The position numbers and the translations under genes were made by a program. A stretch of DNA of 64,000 nt from Candidatus Geothrix odensensis. GTDB taxonomy: Bacteria > Acidobacteriota > Holophagae > Holophagales > Holophagaceae. Below, piece by piece: positions 40,336 through 50,402 of this stretch. The stretch spans positions 372,001 to 436,000 of the forward strand of contig JADKCH010000001.1 in NCBI GenBank assembly GCA_016714685.1, given 5' to 3'. The notes beneath the pieces were generated by a model. It saw only the letters and a list, made by a program, of their open reading frames with translations, made no database searches and had not been told where the DNA came from. How positions within the stretch are numbered: position 1 is the stretch's first letter; every line of letters begins with the position of its first letter.

Positions 40336-41859
40336 CTAGAAGCTGTACCGCAGGGCGGCGCCGAGGATGTTGATGCTGGCCTTGATGGTGCCGTTCAGGC
40401 TGCCCCGGGTGGCGTTGTTGTCGTAGGGGCTGGTGCCGGCGCTGAGCATGACCTTGCCATCGGTGATGAAGAGGCGGCTGTAGCCGAAGTCGAAGGTCGT
40501 CTGCTTCGAGTAGGCGTAGCTGGCCCCGAAGGCCACCCACTTCCGGTCGTTGTCGGGGATGCGGGGGGTGCGGTAGGCATCATCCACGGCGCTCTTGTCG
40601 AAGGCGACGCCAGCGCGGAAAGTCCAGGCCTGGCTCAGCTTCCAGGTGCCGCCCAGGGACATGAAGGTGGTGTCGTTCCAGTTCTCGTCCGTGATGGACT
40701 CGGTGGTCTGGGGCGCCACGTTGTCCGTGAACTTCACCACGAGGGTCTTGAAGGAGGACCAGGTGGTGCGGGCGACCTCGCCCTGGAGGGCGAAGGTGGG
40801 GGTCACCTGCCAGTCGAAGCCCAGCGAGGCGGTGGAGGGCAGGTTGAGGTCCGCCTGGCCCTTGCCGTTCTTGAGGCCCGCACCGGTCAGGGCGGCGTAG
40901 TCGCTGGCGGGCATGGCCGCGGGGTACTCAAAGGAGGCGTTGCCCTTCAAGGTCATGTCCATGGCGGCCTGGTAGGCCAAGCCGATCCGCAGCTCTTTGG
41001 ACGGTTGGAAGATGATGCCCGCCTTCCAGCCGTAGCCCCAGCCATCGCCCTTCAGGCCGGCCTTGCCATCCCAGGCGCCGGGAATGGCGTAGCCCGGGGT
41101 GCCGAAGGTGGCGTTGGGAAGGCCCATGGCGACAGTGGCCACGGGGCTGTTCTGGCCTGGCCCCGGAGAAACGGTGGAGAGTCCGGCCGCCGCCAGGGCG
41201 CCACCCACCTTCAGCGCCAGCGCCGTGCCGTAGTCCACGGCGTTCGTGAGTTCCGCATCAGCCTTGCGGACGATGAAGGCGGCGCCCAGGGTGACGCTGT
41301 CGCTCACGCGGTAGGCGATGCTGGGGGAGACGTCGATGGTCTTCAGTTCGGACTTCAGCGCGTGGTAGCGGCCGATCCAGTTGGCGTCGTACTCCGTGGT
41401 GAGGCCATAGGGCACGTTCAGCGAGAGACCGAGCTTCAGGTCCTTGTTCACGCTGTACATGATGTTGAATTCGGGCAGCACGGCCGAGATGGCGGCATTG
41501 CCGTGGCTGCCTGGACCCGAGATGGTGTTCAGGTTCGTGGCGGTCACGGGGGCGCTCTGGAACCCGAGGCCGAGCAGGACGGGAGTGCGGGAGGCAGAGG
41601 CGTTCTCGAACTTGGCGCTCAGGCCCACGTAGGTGCCGCCCGTGGAGAACTGCCAGCCATCGTACTGGGTCATCACCGCCGGGTTGAAGAAGAGGGAGCT
41701 GATGTCGCCACCGCCCGCGCTGACGCCGGCGAAGGCGTTGCCCTGGGAGAGCGGGCTCTGCTCGCGGAGCTGGAAGCCGCTGGCCTGGGCCTGGGGCGCG
41801 AGAGCCCCGGCCGCGACCAGGGTCAAAGCGGTGAGGGTGAGACGCGAACGATGACTCAT
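40336..41859 (-). CDS. fadL: FadL/TodX-family outer membrane hydrophobic-substrate transporter
   Basis: A 507-residue outer membrane channel. A signal peptide (to about residue 26, LVAAGALAPQAQASG) is followed by the FadL start GFQLREQSPLSQGNAFAGVSAGGGDISSLFFNPAVM, containing the NPA box and hatch. Alternating beta strands fill the rest and the final residue is Phe. FadL proteins admit long-chain fatty acids or aromatic hydrocarbons. AGGAG lies nine bases before the ATG. It converges on a thiolase. Confidence 0.93.
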   Translation of the reverse strand: MSHRSRLTLTALTLVAAGALAPQAQASGFQLREQSPLSQGNAFAGVSAGGGDISSLFFNPAVMTQYDGWQFSTGGTYVGLSAKFENASASRTPVLLGLGFQSAPVTATNLNTISGPGSHGNAAISAVLPEFNIMYSVNKDLKLGLSLNVPYGLTTEYDANWIGRYHALKSELKTIDVSPSIAYRVSDSVTLGAAFIVRKADAELTNAVDYGTALALKVGGALAAAGLSTVSPGPGQNSPVATVAMGLPNATFGTPGYAIPGAWDGKAGLKGDGWGYGWKAGIIFQPSKELRIGLAYQAAMDMTLKGNASFEYPAAMPASDYAALTGAGLKNGKGQADLNLPSTASLGFDWQVTPTFALQGEVARTTWSSFKTLVVKFTDNVAPQTTESITDENWNDTTFMSLGGTWKLSQAWTFRAGVAFDKSAVDDAYRTPRIPDNDRKWVAFGASYAYSKQTTFDFGYSRLFITDGKVMLSAGTSPYDNNATRGSLNGTIKASINILGAALRYSF

Positions 41860-42001
41860 AGGGGCATAGCTCCTGACCCGGTGTCCCGGGGTGAGTGGCT
41901 GTCACCAGCCGATTCCGTAGGGATGAAGATGGACCACGATACCAAATCGTCCCGGTCCTGCAACCTCTCACCGCAATCAGGTGAGTCGAGCCATTTGCGA
42001 T

Positions 42002-42763
42002 CTAGGCATCAGCAACCATGCGCGGCGACAGCGCCGGTTTCAGGCTTCGCCCCTCGGCCAGCTCCTGCACCAGGGCGGACCCGATGACCGGCGTGGCGCC
42101 CAGGGAGCGCACCCGCGCCAGGCTCTGCGGATCCGACAGGCCGAAGCCCACGGCCAGCGGACGGTCGGAGAGCGTCCGCAGCTGCTGGACCCGTACCGAC
42201 ACGGGCCCCAGGTCCATGGCCTGCCCCGTGCCGGTGACGCCGAGCCGAGCCACCACATAGGCGAAGCGCTGCGCGAAGGGGGCGCTCGCGCCGGGATCAG
42301 AGCGTTCCGAGAGGATCTGCCGGGCCCGCTCCAGAGTGGTGGTCGGGGCCAGCAGGGGCACCATGGGATAGCCCGCGGCGCGCAGATTCGCCTCGAAGAC
42401 GGGTTCCTCGCCGAAGGGCAGGTCCACCACGAGCAGGGCCTTCACAGGCGTTGGCGCCAGCAGGGATTGCAACCGTCCGGCCCCGATCTGGAGCAGCGGG
42501 TTGAGGTAGGTGAAGAGGATCAGGTCGGGGCTGTCCGTGATCCCGGCCAGGGCCTCCAGCACCCGCAGCGGCGTCGCCCCGCGGCCGATGGCCCGCTGGG
42601 CCGCCGCCTGCAGCAGGGGGCCGTCGGCGATGGGGTCGGAGTGGGGCAGGCCCAGCTCGAGGGCCTCGAGGCCCAGGGCCTTGGCCTCGGAGAGCAGCCG
42701 GGGCAGCACCTCCAGGGAGGGGTCGCCGGCCATGAGGAAGGGCAGCAGTGGATTCAGGCTCAT
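42002..42763 (-). CDS. trpA: Tryptophan synthase alpha subunit
   Basis: A 253-residue TIM barrel. The catalytic Asp and Glu region reads ALELGLPHSDPIADGPLLQAA. Phosphate-binding glycine loops are visible in VGFGLSDPQSLARV and VIGSALV. It splits indole-3-glycerol phosphate and passes indole to TrpB. The ATG at 42763 lies 1 bp after the trpB stop. It is the last gene of the trp operon; an inverted repeat CTCACC-7-GGTGAG (41967-41985) is just downstream. Confidence 0.95.
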   Translation of the reverse strand: MSLNPLLPFLMAGDPSLEVLPRLLSEAKALGLEALELGLPHSDPIADGPLLQAAAQRAIGRGATPLRVLEALAGITDSPDLILFTYLNPLLQIGAGRLQSLLAPTPVKALLVVDLPFGEEPVFEANLRAAGYPMVPLLAPTTTLERARQILSERSDPGASAPFAQRFAYVVARLGVTGTGQAMDLGPVSVRVQQLRTLSDRPLAVGFGLSDPQSLARVRSLGATPVIGSALVQELAEGRSLKPALSPRMVADA

Positions 42764-42764
42764 C

Positions 42765-43945
<1,181 letters not shown>

Positions 43946-43949
<4 letters not shown>

Positions 43950-44566
43950 GGGCACTCCAAATCATGGGCGGCAAGGATGAAGGCGGAGACCTTCGCCGGA
44001 GCCTTCACGCCCGGCGAGGCCTCGAGGCGGCTGGCGGCATCCACGCCGAGGAAGTGCGCGCGCACCGGGGCCGGGAGGCCCTGCACCCGCTCCCGCAGGT
44101 TCGTGGCGTCAAGTCCACCGGCCAGCAGGAAGGGCCCCGGCGGGGGATGGGCCATGGCATGGCCCTGTCCTGAACCTCCAGCCACACCAGTGACTTTGGG
44201 GCTGGATTCCCAGACGTAGAAATCAGCCGCCAGCGGGACCTGGTCGGGTTCATCGGGCCAGGGCAGCAGGACCTGGAGGCCCGCCTCGCGGAGCAGACGC
44301 GTGCCAGCTTCCCGTGTGGCCGCGGGAAGGTAGGGCTGGACGCGGCGGAAGCCATGGCGTTGCGCCGTGGCCAGGATCGCCTCCGCGCCTTCCGCCACCT
44401 GCACCAGCACGGCCCTGTCCAGGTAGGGAACGGCCACCGACAGATCCTGGCAGTGCCTGGGGCTCGGGGCGTGGCACACGAAGCCGAGCAGGTCGGCCCC
44501 CTGCCCCGCGGCGAAGGCGGCATCCTCGGGGCGGACCAGGCCGCAGACCTTGGCGAGGGCCCTCAT
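43946..44566 (-). CDS. trpF: Phosphoribosylanthranilate isomerase
   Basis: A 206-residue TIM barrel. The start is KVCGLVRPEDAAFAAGQGADLLGFV, with the catalytic Cys in KVCG. GVDAASRLEASPGVKAP near the C terminus corresponds to the family motif. It overlaps trpC upstream and trpB downstream by ATGA. TrpF is separate from TrpC here, unlike in Escherichia coli. Confidence 0.92.
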
Positions 44567-45387
44567 CGCAGGCCCGCCAGGATGCGGCTGAGGAAGTCGC
44601 GCGGGTCGGGACTGCGCATGAGGGCTTCGCCGATGAGCACGGCGTCGAAGCCCGCCCGCAGGGCCGCCCGGGCATCCTCGGGCGTGGCCAGGCCGGATTC
44701 CCGGATCAGCACCGCCTCGGGGAAGACCCGCCGCAGGGGTGCCGCCGTGGGCACGCCGAGGTTGAAGGTGGAGAGGTCCCGCGCGTTGATGCCCACGAGC
44801 CGTGCGTCGGCCGCCTGGGCGAAGCCCACCTCGGTCATGTCATGCAGCTCCACGAGGGGTTCGAGGCCCCGGGCCCGCGCCGCCTCGGCGAAGGCCGCGG
44901 TGTGCTCCTTGAGCACCCGGGCGATGAGCAGCACGGCCTCAGCGCCGCCGGCTTCCGCCTCGGCCAGCTGGGCCTCGGCGATCACGAAGCCCTTGTAGAG
45001 CCGGGGCCGCTTCAGCTCCGCGGCGGCCTTGAGGTGCTCCACCGAGCCCATGAAATAGGCCGGCTCCGCCAGGATGGAGAAGGCGGCGGCGCCCCCTTCC
45101 AGGTAGGCCCGCAGCTGCGCCAACAGCGGTGTGCCCATGGCGAAGGGCCCCAGTGAAGGCGAGGCCTGCTTGAATTCGGCGATGACCGCGCCGCCGCGTT
45201 CCCGGGCGTCGCGCCGCAGCGCCGCTTCGAAGGGACCGGGCTCGATCAGCAGGGCGCGGCTCGGCGCGGACGGGGCGCCCAGGGTGGCCAGCCGGGCCAG
45301 CTCGGAGACCAGCACCCGCTGCAGGTGGGACCTCGCCCCCAGGCCCGTGCCATGGACGAGGCTGGCCGGATCCGGCAGCGCGCTCAT
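44563..45387 (-). CDS. trpC: Indole-3-glycerol phosphate synthase
   Basis: A 274-residue enzyme. The active-site Lys and Glu lie in IAEFKQASPSLG, YKGFVIAEAQ and ESGLATPEDARAALRAG. VLIGEALMRSPDP closes the phosphate pocket. It closes the pyrrole ring of indole. It overlaps trpD upstream and trpF downstream by ATGA. Confidence 0.96.
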   Translation of the reverse strand: MSALPDPASLVHGTGLGARSHLQRVLVSELARLATLGAPSAPSRALLIEPGPFEAALRRDARERGGAVIAEFKQASPSLGPFAMGTPLLAQLRAYLEGGAAAFSILAEPAYFMGSVEHLKAAAELKRPRLYKGFVIAEAQLAEAEAGGAEAVLLIARVLKEHTAAFAEAARARGLEPLVELHDMTEVGFAQAADARLVGINARDLSTFNLGVPTAAPLRRVFPEAVLIRESGLATPEDARAALRAGFDAVLIGEALMRSPDPRDFLSRILAGLR

Positions 45388-46418
45388 GGCTGCACCTCCG
45401 GGGCGGTGAAGGGCGGCGGGAAGCCCCGGTCGATCTGGGCCCGGGTCTCCTTCAGCGTGTCCGCCAGTCCTTCCAGGCCGGCCTGCCGGTGCAGGTGGAG
45501 GCCCAGGGCCGCCTGGAGCGCCACCGCATCGGCCACGGCCGGTCGGAAGTCCGCATGGGCGGCGCCTGCGAAGAGGCCCCGGGCCACGGCCAGCGCTTCG
45601 GCCCGGTCCGCCACCCGCAGGGCATTCCGAACCGGGGCCGTGAGGCCGAGCTCCCGGGGCACCAGCACCTGCCGGGTGCCGACGCGACCATCGGCCACCG
45701 GCAGGATCAGGGTGGGCCCCTCGATGGAGGCCTCGTCCAGCCCCTTCCCTTCCGCGTCCTTGCCGTGGATGACGAAGGCCCGGCGCAGGCTCACTCGGCG
45801 CGCCAGGGCTCCGGCCATGGGCGCCAGCAGCTCCTCCCGGGCCACGCCCAGCAGCTGCAGCGGCGGCTGGCCGGGGTTCAGCAGGGGTCCCAGCAGGTTG
45901 AAGATCGTGGGGATGCCCAGGCGCTTGCGGATCTCCCGCAGGCGACCCAGCAGTGGGTGGTAGGCCGGAGCGAAGAGGAAGGCGAAGTGGCGGGTGGCCA
46001 GATCCTTCTCAAGGTCCGGGATGGGCCGGGAGAGGTCGTAGCCCAGGGCCTCCATGAGGTCGGCGCTGCCGCAGACGCCCGTGGCGGCGCGGTTGCCGTG
46101 CTTGACGACGGGCACGCCGAAGCGGGGCAGCAGCAGGGCCGACAGGGTGCTGAGGTTGGCGGTGGAGGCGCCATCGCCGCCGGTGCCCACCACGTCGATG
46201 GCGCCCTCAGGCACGGTCGGAAAGGGCACCGCCACGGCCGCGAGGGCGTCGGCGAAGGCGGCCAGTTCGTGGGCCTCGGGCACGCGCTGGGCCAGCAGGG
46301 CCAGGCAGGCGCCCACCAGGAGGGCGTCCGTGTCCTGGTCGATGAAGATGCGCATGAGCTCCGAGGCCGTGGCTTCGGGCAGCGGGCGGATGGGGTTGTG
46401 GGTCGTGAGCAGGGTCAT
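45384..46418 (-). CDS. trpD: Anthranilate phosphoribosyltransferase
   Basis: A 344-residue enzyme. VVGTGGDGASTANLSTLSAL is the PRPP-binding glycine motif; KHGNRAATGVCGSADLMEALG follows. FLFAPAYHPLLGRLREIRKRLGIPTIFNLLGPLLNP is the anthranilate site. It is separate from TrpG and overlaps both neighbours by ATGA. Confidence 0.97.
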   Translation of the reverse strand: MTLLTTHNPIRPLPEATASELMRIFIDQDTDALLVGACLALLAQRVPEAHELAAFADALAAVAVPFPTVPEGAIDVVGTGGDGASTANLSTLSALLLPRFGVPVVKHGNRAATGVCGSADLMEALGYDLSRPIPDLEKDLATRHFAFLFAPAYHPLLGRLREIRKRLGIPTIFNLLGPLLNPGQPPLQLLGVAREELLAPMAGALARRVSLRRAFVIHGKDAEGKGLDEASIEGPTLILPVADGRVGTRQVLVPRELGLTAPVRNALRVADRAEALAVARGLFAGAAHADFRPAVADAVALQAALGLHLHRQAGLEGLADTLKETRAQIDRGFPPPFTAPEVQP

Positions 46419-46990
46419 CGGGAAGCCTTCGCCAGACGGAGGAAGTTCGCGAGCATGGCCGGACCGTCCGGCGTGAGGATGCTTTCGGGATGGAACTGCA
46501 CGCCCCAGCGGGGCAGCTGGCGGTGGGCCATGGCCATGATCTCGCCGCCGGGGCTGCGGCCGGTGACGCGCCAGCAGGCGGGCAGCGTGGAGGGTTCGGC
46601 GATGAGGCTGTGGTAGCGGCCCACGGGGAGCCCCATCGGCAGGCCCTCGAACAGGCCCGTGCCGTCGTGCTCCAGGGCCGTGGCCTCGCCATGCAGAGGT
46701 TCGATGGCGCGGATGACCTTCCCGCCCGTGGCGGCGGCCAGGGCCTGGTGCCCGAGGCAGACGCCCAGCAGGGGCACGCCCCAGTCCGAGGCGGCCAGGG
46801 CCATGTGGGCGGGGCTCTCCGTGGGGTGGCCCGGTCCCGGCGACAGCACCACGGCCTCGGGCTGGAGTGACTGCGCCTCAGCCAGGGAGATGACATCGTG
46901 GCGGATCACGCGCACCTCGGTACCCAGGGTCTCGAAAGCCTGGACGAGGTTGTAAGTGAAAGAGTCGAGGGCATCGATGAGCAATATCAC
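46415..46990 (-). CDS. trpG: Anthranilate synthase glutamine amidotransferase subunit
   Basis: A 191-residue class I amidotransferase. LSPGPGHPTESP forms the oxyanion site, C78 in LLGVCLGHQALAAATGG is the nucleophile and GVQFHPES holds the catalytic His and Glu. The start is GTG, overlapping the trpE stop as GTGA. A role also in folate synthesis (PabA) is possible. Confidence 0.95.
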   Translation of the reverse strand: MILLIDALDSFTYNLVQAFETLGTEVRVIRHDVISLAEAQSLQPEAVVLSPGPGHPTESPAHMALAASDWGVPLLGVCLGHQALAAATGGKVIRAIEPLHGEATALEHDGTGLFEGLPMGLPVGRYHSLIAEPSTLPACWRVTGRSPGGEIMAMAHRQLPRWGVQFHPESILTPDGPAMLANFLRLAKASR

Positions 46991-48372
46991 CGCGCACCCC
47001 CTTCCAGCTTGACACCCAGGGCCTGGGCGATGGCACCTAGCTTGTGCAGGGTCTCGAAATACTCCGCCTCGGGCCGGGAGGCCCGCACCACGCCGGCCCC
47101 GGCCTGGATGTGGGCGGCCCCATCGGCATAGACCGCCGTGCGCAGGATGAGCGCCGTGTCGAGCACGCCATCGGCCCCCAGGCGCAGCAGCACGCCGCCG
47201 TACGGACCGCGCTGCTCCCCCTCCAGCTCGGCGATGCGCTGGCAGGCCCGGAGCTTGGGCGCGCCGCTGACCGTGCCCGCCGGGAAGGCCGCGGCCAGCA
47301 CGTCCAGGGCGTCCACGCCCGCCCTCAGCTGCGCCCGCACGGTGGTGGTCAGGTGCAGCACGTGGCTGGTGCGCTGGAGGGCCAGGGGCAGCTCCACCCG
47401 CACGCCGCCGGGCACCGCCACGCGGCCCAGGTCGTTGCGGGCCAGGTCCACCAGCATCTGGTGCTCGGCCAGCTCCTTGGGATCGTGCTTGAGGGCCTCG
47501 AAGCGCCGGGCGTCTTCTTCTGCGCTGGCGCCCCGGGGCACGGTGCCGGCGATGGGCAGGGTCTCCGCCTCCCCACCCTGGACGCGCACCAGCATCTCCG
47601 GCGAGGCGCCCACCAGGGCGAAGTCCCCCCACTCGAGCAGGTAGCCGTAGGGGCTCGGGTTGAGGCGGCGCAGGCGCCGGTAGGCCTCCAGCGGCAGGGG
47701 CGGGTCCTCGACGCGGAAGCGCTGACTGGGCACCAGCTGGTAGATGTCGCCGTCGAGGATCAGCTCCTGGGCCGCGGCCACGGCGCCCTCGTAGGCCTCG
47801 CGGGTCATCTGGGCCTGGGCGCTGGGCTTGGCGCCGCCGGGGCCGGGGTCCTTGGCCCCCTCCAGCAGCCGCGCCTTCAGGGCCGCCAGGCGGTTGAAGC
47901 CGGCTTCTGGGACAGTGGCGAGGGTCTGCAGTTCCGCTACCTGGTGCAGGTGATCGAAGACCAGGGCCGTGTCGAAGCGGCGCACCCAGAGCCCCGGCAG
48001 CCCGAGGCTGTTCTTCGCGGGCAGTCGGAGGCTGGGCTCCATGGCCCCCATGGCCTCGAAGCCGAGGTAGCCCGCACAGCCCACGCCCACCGGCAGCACC
48101 TCCCGCAGCATGGGCAGGGTGGCGGCGGGATCATGAAGGGTCGCCGTGGGAGCCTCGCCCGCCAGGGTGCGAATGGCCTCGGCCCAGCCGGTGGCCGGAG
48201 CCGGCAGGCGGCATTCGCTGGCCCCTTCGATGAGCACGAAGCTGTGGCGGCCGACGCGCTCGCCCTGGTCGCAGGATTCCAGGAGCAGGCTGGCTCCGGA
48301 GGACCGCAGCGCGAGGTAGGCCGCGAGGGGCGTCAGCAGGTCCGCGGGAAGAGGATGTCGGATGAGGTGCAT
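46987..48372 (-). CDS. trpE: Anthranilate synthase component I
   Basis: A 461-residue enzyme. The chorismate-binding C-terminal half has IYQLVPSQRF, GASPEMLV, PIAGTVPRG, ELAEHQMLVDLARNDLGRVA, FPAGTVSGAPK and GAGVVRASRPEAEYFET. The N-terminal part contains LLLESCDQGERVGRHSF, the tryptophan feedback site (usually LLES), so allosteric inhibition is likely. It is the first structural gene after the attenuator. The ATG at 48372 is preceded by AAGG. Confidence 0.96.
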   Translation of the reverse strand: MHLIRHPLPADLLTPLAAYLALRSSGASLLLESCDQGERVGRHSFVLIEGASECRLPAPATGWAEAIRTLAGEAPTATLHDPAATLPMLREVLPVGVGCAGYLGFEAMGAMEPSLRLPAKNSLGLPGLWVRRFDTALVFDHLHQVAELQTLATVPEAGFNRLAALKARLLEGAKDPGPGGAKPSAQAQMTREAYEGAVAAAQELILDGDIYQLVPSQRFRVEDPPLPLEAYRRLRRLNPSPYGYLLEWGDFALVGASPEMLVRVQGGEAETLPIAGTVPRGASAEEDARRFEALKHDPKELAEHQMLVDLARNDLGRVAVPGGVRVELPLALQRTSHVLHLTTTVRAQLRAGVDALDVLAAAFPAGTVSGAPKLRACQRIAELEGEQRGPYGGVLLRLGADGVLDTALILRTAVYADGAAHIQAGAGVVRASRPEAEYFETLHKLGAIAQALGVKLEGGAR

Positions 48373-48471
48373 GGGAGGACCTTGGAGAAAACCACGGACC
48401 GGCTCGGCCGGGATGGGGTGTGGGGGTCCGGGGGTGTGCGCGAAGCGCGGAACCACCGGAGAGCATCAACG

Positions 48472-48497
48472 AAAAAGCCCGACCACGGGGTCGGGCT
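48472..48497 (-). terminator. trp attenuator terminator hairpin
   Basis: On the minus strand AGCCCGACC pairs with GGTCGGGCT around a CCGT loop and is followed by five T. It lies 100 bp before trpE. Its 5' arm also pairs with an upstream segment (CGGGCTCGGA, 48546-48555, with TCCGAGCCCG, 48492-48501), forming a mutually exclusive antiterminator. Confidence 0.88.
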
Positions 48498-48523
48498 CGG
48501 AGGGTCCGGAATGGCGTCGGCCG

Positions 48524-48616
48524 CTAGGCCTCGCACAGGGAGCCGTCCGAGCCCGTACGCCACCACCAAGCCTCAGAGGAGAGGCCCTGGCAGGGAGTGG
48601 GGAAGGACAGCGGCAT
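48524..48616 (-). CDS. trpL: trp operon leader peptide with three consecutive Trp codons
   Basis: A 30-residue ORF not found by length-based calling: MPLSFPTPCQGLSSEA, then WWW (codons TGG TGG TGG at 48560-48568), then RTGSDGSLCEA and a TAG stop. It lies between the likely promoter and the attenuator terminator and directly overlaps the first segment of the antiterminator. In the classical mechanism, a ribosome stalled for lack of tryptophanyl-tRNA at residues 17-19 lets the antiterminator form. No clear ribosome-binding site precedes the ATG; the promoter spacing suggests the transcript begins at or next to the ATG. Confidence 0.88.
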   Translation of the reverse strand: MPLSFPTPCQGLSSEAWWWRTGSDGSLCEA

Positions 48617-48653
48617 GGAAGCGATGAAACCCCATCGGTCCAGCCCCTGTCAA
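48617..48653 (-). promoter_or_regulatory. Probable trp operon promoter
   Basis: TTGACA (48648-48653), then 18 bp, then TTTCAT (48624-48629) on the minus strand. The predicted start is about 48617, next to the leader peptide ATG. The -35 is perfect, the -10 weak. Confidence 0.55.
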
Positions 48654-48687
48654 GTGTGGTTTGATGGGGGATTGCCTGTGGACGGAC

Positions 48688-49614
48688 ATGGAACCTGAAC
48701 GCCCCACCACCATTCACACCGAGGAGGAGCTGGCCCCCCGGGGGCCCTGGCCCTTCCTGCGCGGGGCCCTGCCCGGAGGCTTCGGCCGCTGGGGCTGGGG
48801 ACTCCTGGCGGGGTGGGTGCTCGTGTTGTTGGGTCCGGCCCTGGGCTGGGCGGGCCACCTGCGCCGCGCCGCCGGCTGGAGCGCCCTGCCCAGCCACTGG
48901 GGCGAGAGCCTCAGCGCCCGCGACCTCTGGGAGCTATGGGAGAACGGCGGCCTGCAGCACAAGGTGATGAACTCGCCCACGGTGCACCTCTTCGGCCTCG
49001 GCCTGGTGGTCGTGCTCTGGTGCGGCTGGCGCATGCAGGCGGAAACCGCAGGGCAGAAAGCCCGGCTGGGCCCCTGGCTGCTGGGGGCCCTGGACACCCT
49101 GCTCATCGGCGTGGTGCCGCTCGGGCTCGTGGCCTGGCTGGTGGATCTGGGCCTCGCCAAGGCCGGAAGCTCGGGCCTGGATGCCCTGGGCTGGACGGCC
49201 TTCTTCGGCCGCCCCCTGGTGTGGATGTCCCTGGTCGCGGCCCTGAATGTCCAGTGGTGGCTCTGCCGCCTGGGCCGCTCCGCCGGGCTGGCGCATGGGT
49301 ACCGCTCGCACCTCGGGGTCAGTTTCATGCGGCTCTGGTCCCATCCCATCCAGTGGGGCCTGCTCTCCATCGGGGGCGCCGCGCTGCGGGCCCTTCCGCC
49401 CTTCCTGGTGCTGCTGCTGGCCTGGCGCCTGGGCGGCGGCACCACCTTCCGCGTGTGGCTGTTCCTCCTGCTCCAGCTCCTGGTCACGGCGGTCAACGGC
49501 TGGGTGATGGGCTGGCTGCTCCGCGCCACGGCCCGGTTCTGGAACCACGATGTCCTCGTGCAGGACGTCCGCATGACCCTGAAGGAATCGCTCCGTGATG
49601 CCGAAGCCCTGTAG
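48688..49614 (+). CDS. Multi-pass membrane protein of unknown function
   Basis: A 308-residue protein with about seven hydrophobic helices (WGLLAGWVLVLLGPALGWAG; LFGLGLVVVLWCGW; LLIGVVPLGLVAWLV and others). I recognise no family. It diverges from the trp operon, and the starts of the two transcription units are about 70 bp apart. It overlaps the next gene by 17 bases in another frame. ATGs at 48664 and 48688 are both possible; the latter has GGAC nearby. Confidence 0.7.
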   Translation: MEPERPTTIHTEEELAPRGPWPFLRGALPGGFGRWGWGLLAGWVLVLLGPALGWAGHLRRAAGWSALPSHWGESLSARDLWELWENGGLQHKVMNSPTVHLFGLGLVVVLWCGWRMQAETAGQKARLGPWLLGALDTLLIGVVPLGLVAWLVDLGLAKAGSSGLDALGWTAFFGRPLVWMSLVAALNVQWWLCRLGRSAGLAHGYRSHLGVSFMRLWSHPIQWGLLSIGGAALRALPPFLVLLLAWRLGGGTTFRVWLFLLLQLLVTAVNGWVMGWLLRATARFWNHDVLVQDVRMTLKESLRDAEAL

Positions 49615-50392
49615 CACCCTGCTCTGTTCCCTTCTCACGCTGGGCCTGGCGGCCCAGGCGCCGGTCCGCAAGGCCGAGGTCATTCCCGTGGCCGCCACCA
49701 TCCCCGAGGACGAGGCCATCCAGAAGGTCATCGCGCCCCTGGCCGCCGAGATCAAGGCCACCTTCGACCAGCCCCTGGTCCCGGCTCCGCTGGGGGTCTT
49801 CCGGGGCCGTCGCGGCGAAGAGAATCTGCTGGGCTACTGGGTGGCGGACGTGATGCGCAAGGCCGCCCAGGGCGTGATCGGCAGTCCGGTGCGCTTCGCC
49901 ATCACCAACGCCGGCGGGCTGCGGGCCAACCTGCGTCCCGGCCAGCTGAAGGTGGGCGACATCTTCGAGCTGATGCCCTTCGAGAACGAGCTGGTGGTGA
50001 TCGAACTGACCGGGGCCGAGGTCATCCAGGTGATGAAGGAGGGCATCGTCCGCCGCGGCGGCGAGCCCGCTTCCGGCGTGAAGACCGTGGTGGGGGGTAC
50101 GCCCGAGGCCGTGACCTACACCCTCACCTGGGAGGATGGCTCCCCCATCGACCCCGCTGCCACGGTGAAAGTGGCCACCTCGGACTACCTCTATGGCGGT
50201 GGGGACTCCATCCCCACCTTGAAGAAGGGGCGCAAGCCCTTCACCACCGGCTTGACCCTGCGGCAGATGCTCCTGGATGAATGCGCCGCTCTAGGCAAGG
50301 CCAGGAAAGAGCTGCTCCCGCCCCCCCTGGGACGCCTCACCATCCCGGTGCCGATCCAGGAAGCCATCCGCGACAAGAAGTTGAAGCTCTAG
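49598..50392 (+). CDS. 5'-nucleotidase C-terminal domain protein (UshA-like, split)
   Basis: A 264-residue exported protein with a signal peptide (about 1-19) and the 5'-nucleotidase C-terminal domain, which binds the nucleotide base. FAITNAGGLRANLRPGQLKVGDIFELMPFENELVVIELTGAEV and ATSDYLYGGGDSI are typical. The metallophosphatase half is missing and is encoded by the next gene, 10 bp downstream. In UshA the order is the reverse in one chain. The GTG at 49595 is an alternative start. Confidence 0.88.
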   Translation: MPKPCSTLLCSLLTLGLAAQAPVRKAEVIPVAATIPEDEAIQKVIAPLAAEIKATFDQPLVPAPLGVFRGRRGEENLLGYWVADVMRKAAQGVIGSPVRFAITNAGGLRANLRPGQLKVGDIFELMPFENELVVIELTGAEVIQVMKEGIVRRGGEPASGVKTVVGGTPEAVTYTLTWEDGSPIDPAATVKVATSDYLYGGGDSIPTLKKGRKPFTTGLTLRQMLLDECAALGKARKELLPPPLGRLTIPVPIQEAIRDKKLKL

Positions 50393-50402
50393 GGGTGTGC
50401 CG

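Noticed and set aside
48333..48569. A 78-codon minus-strand frame beginning at GTG GTG in the trp leader
   Set aside because: It reads the Trp codons out of frame and runs through the terminator into trpE; the 30-codon ORF in another frame explains the region better.
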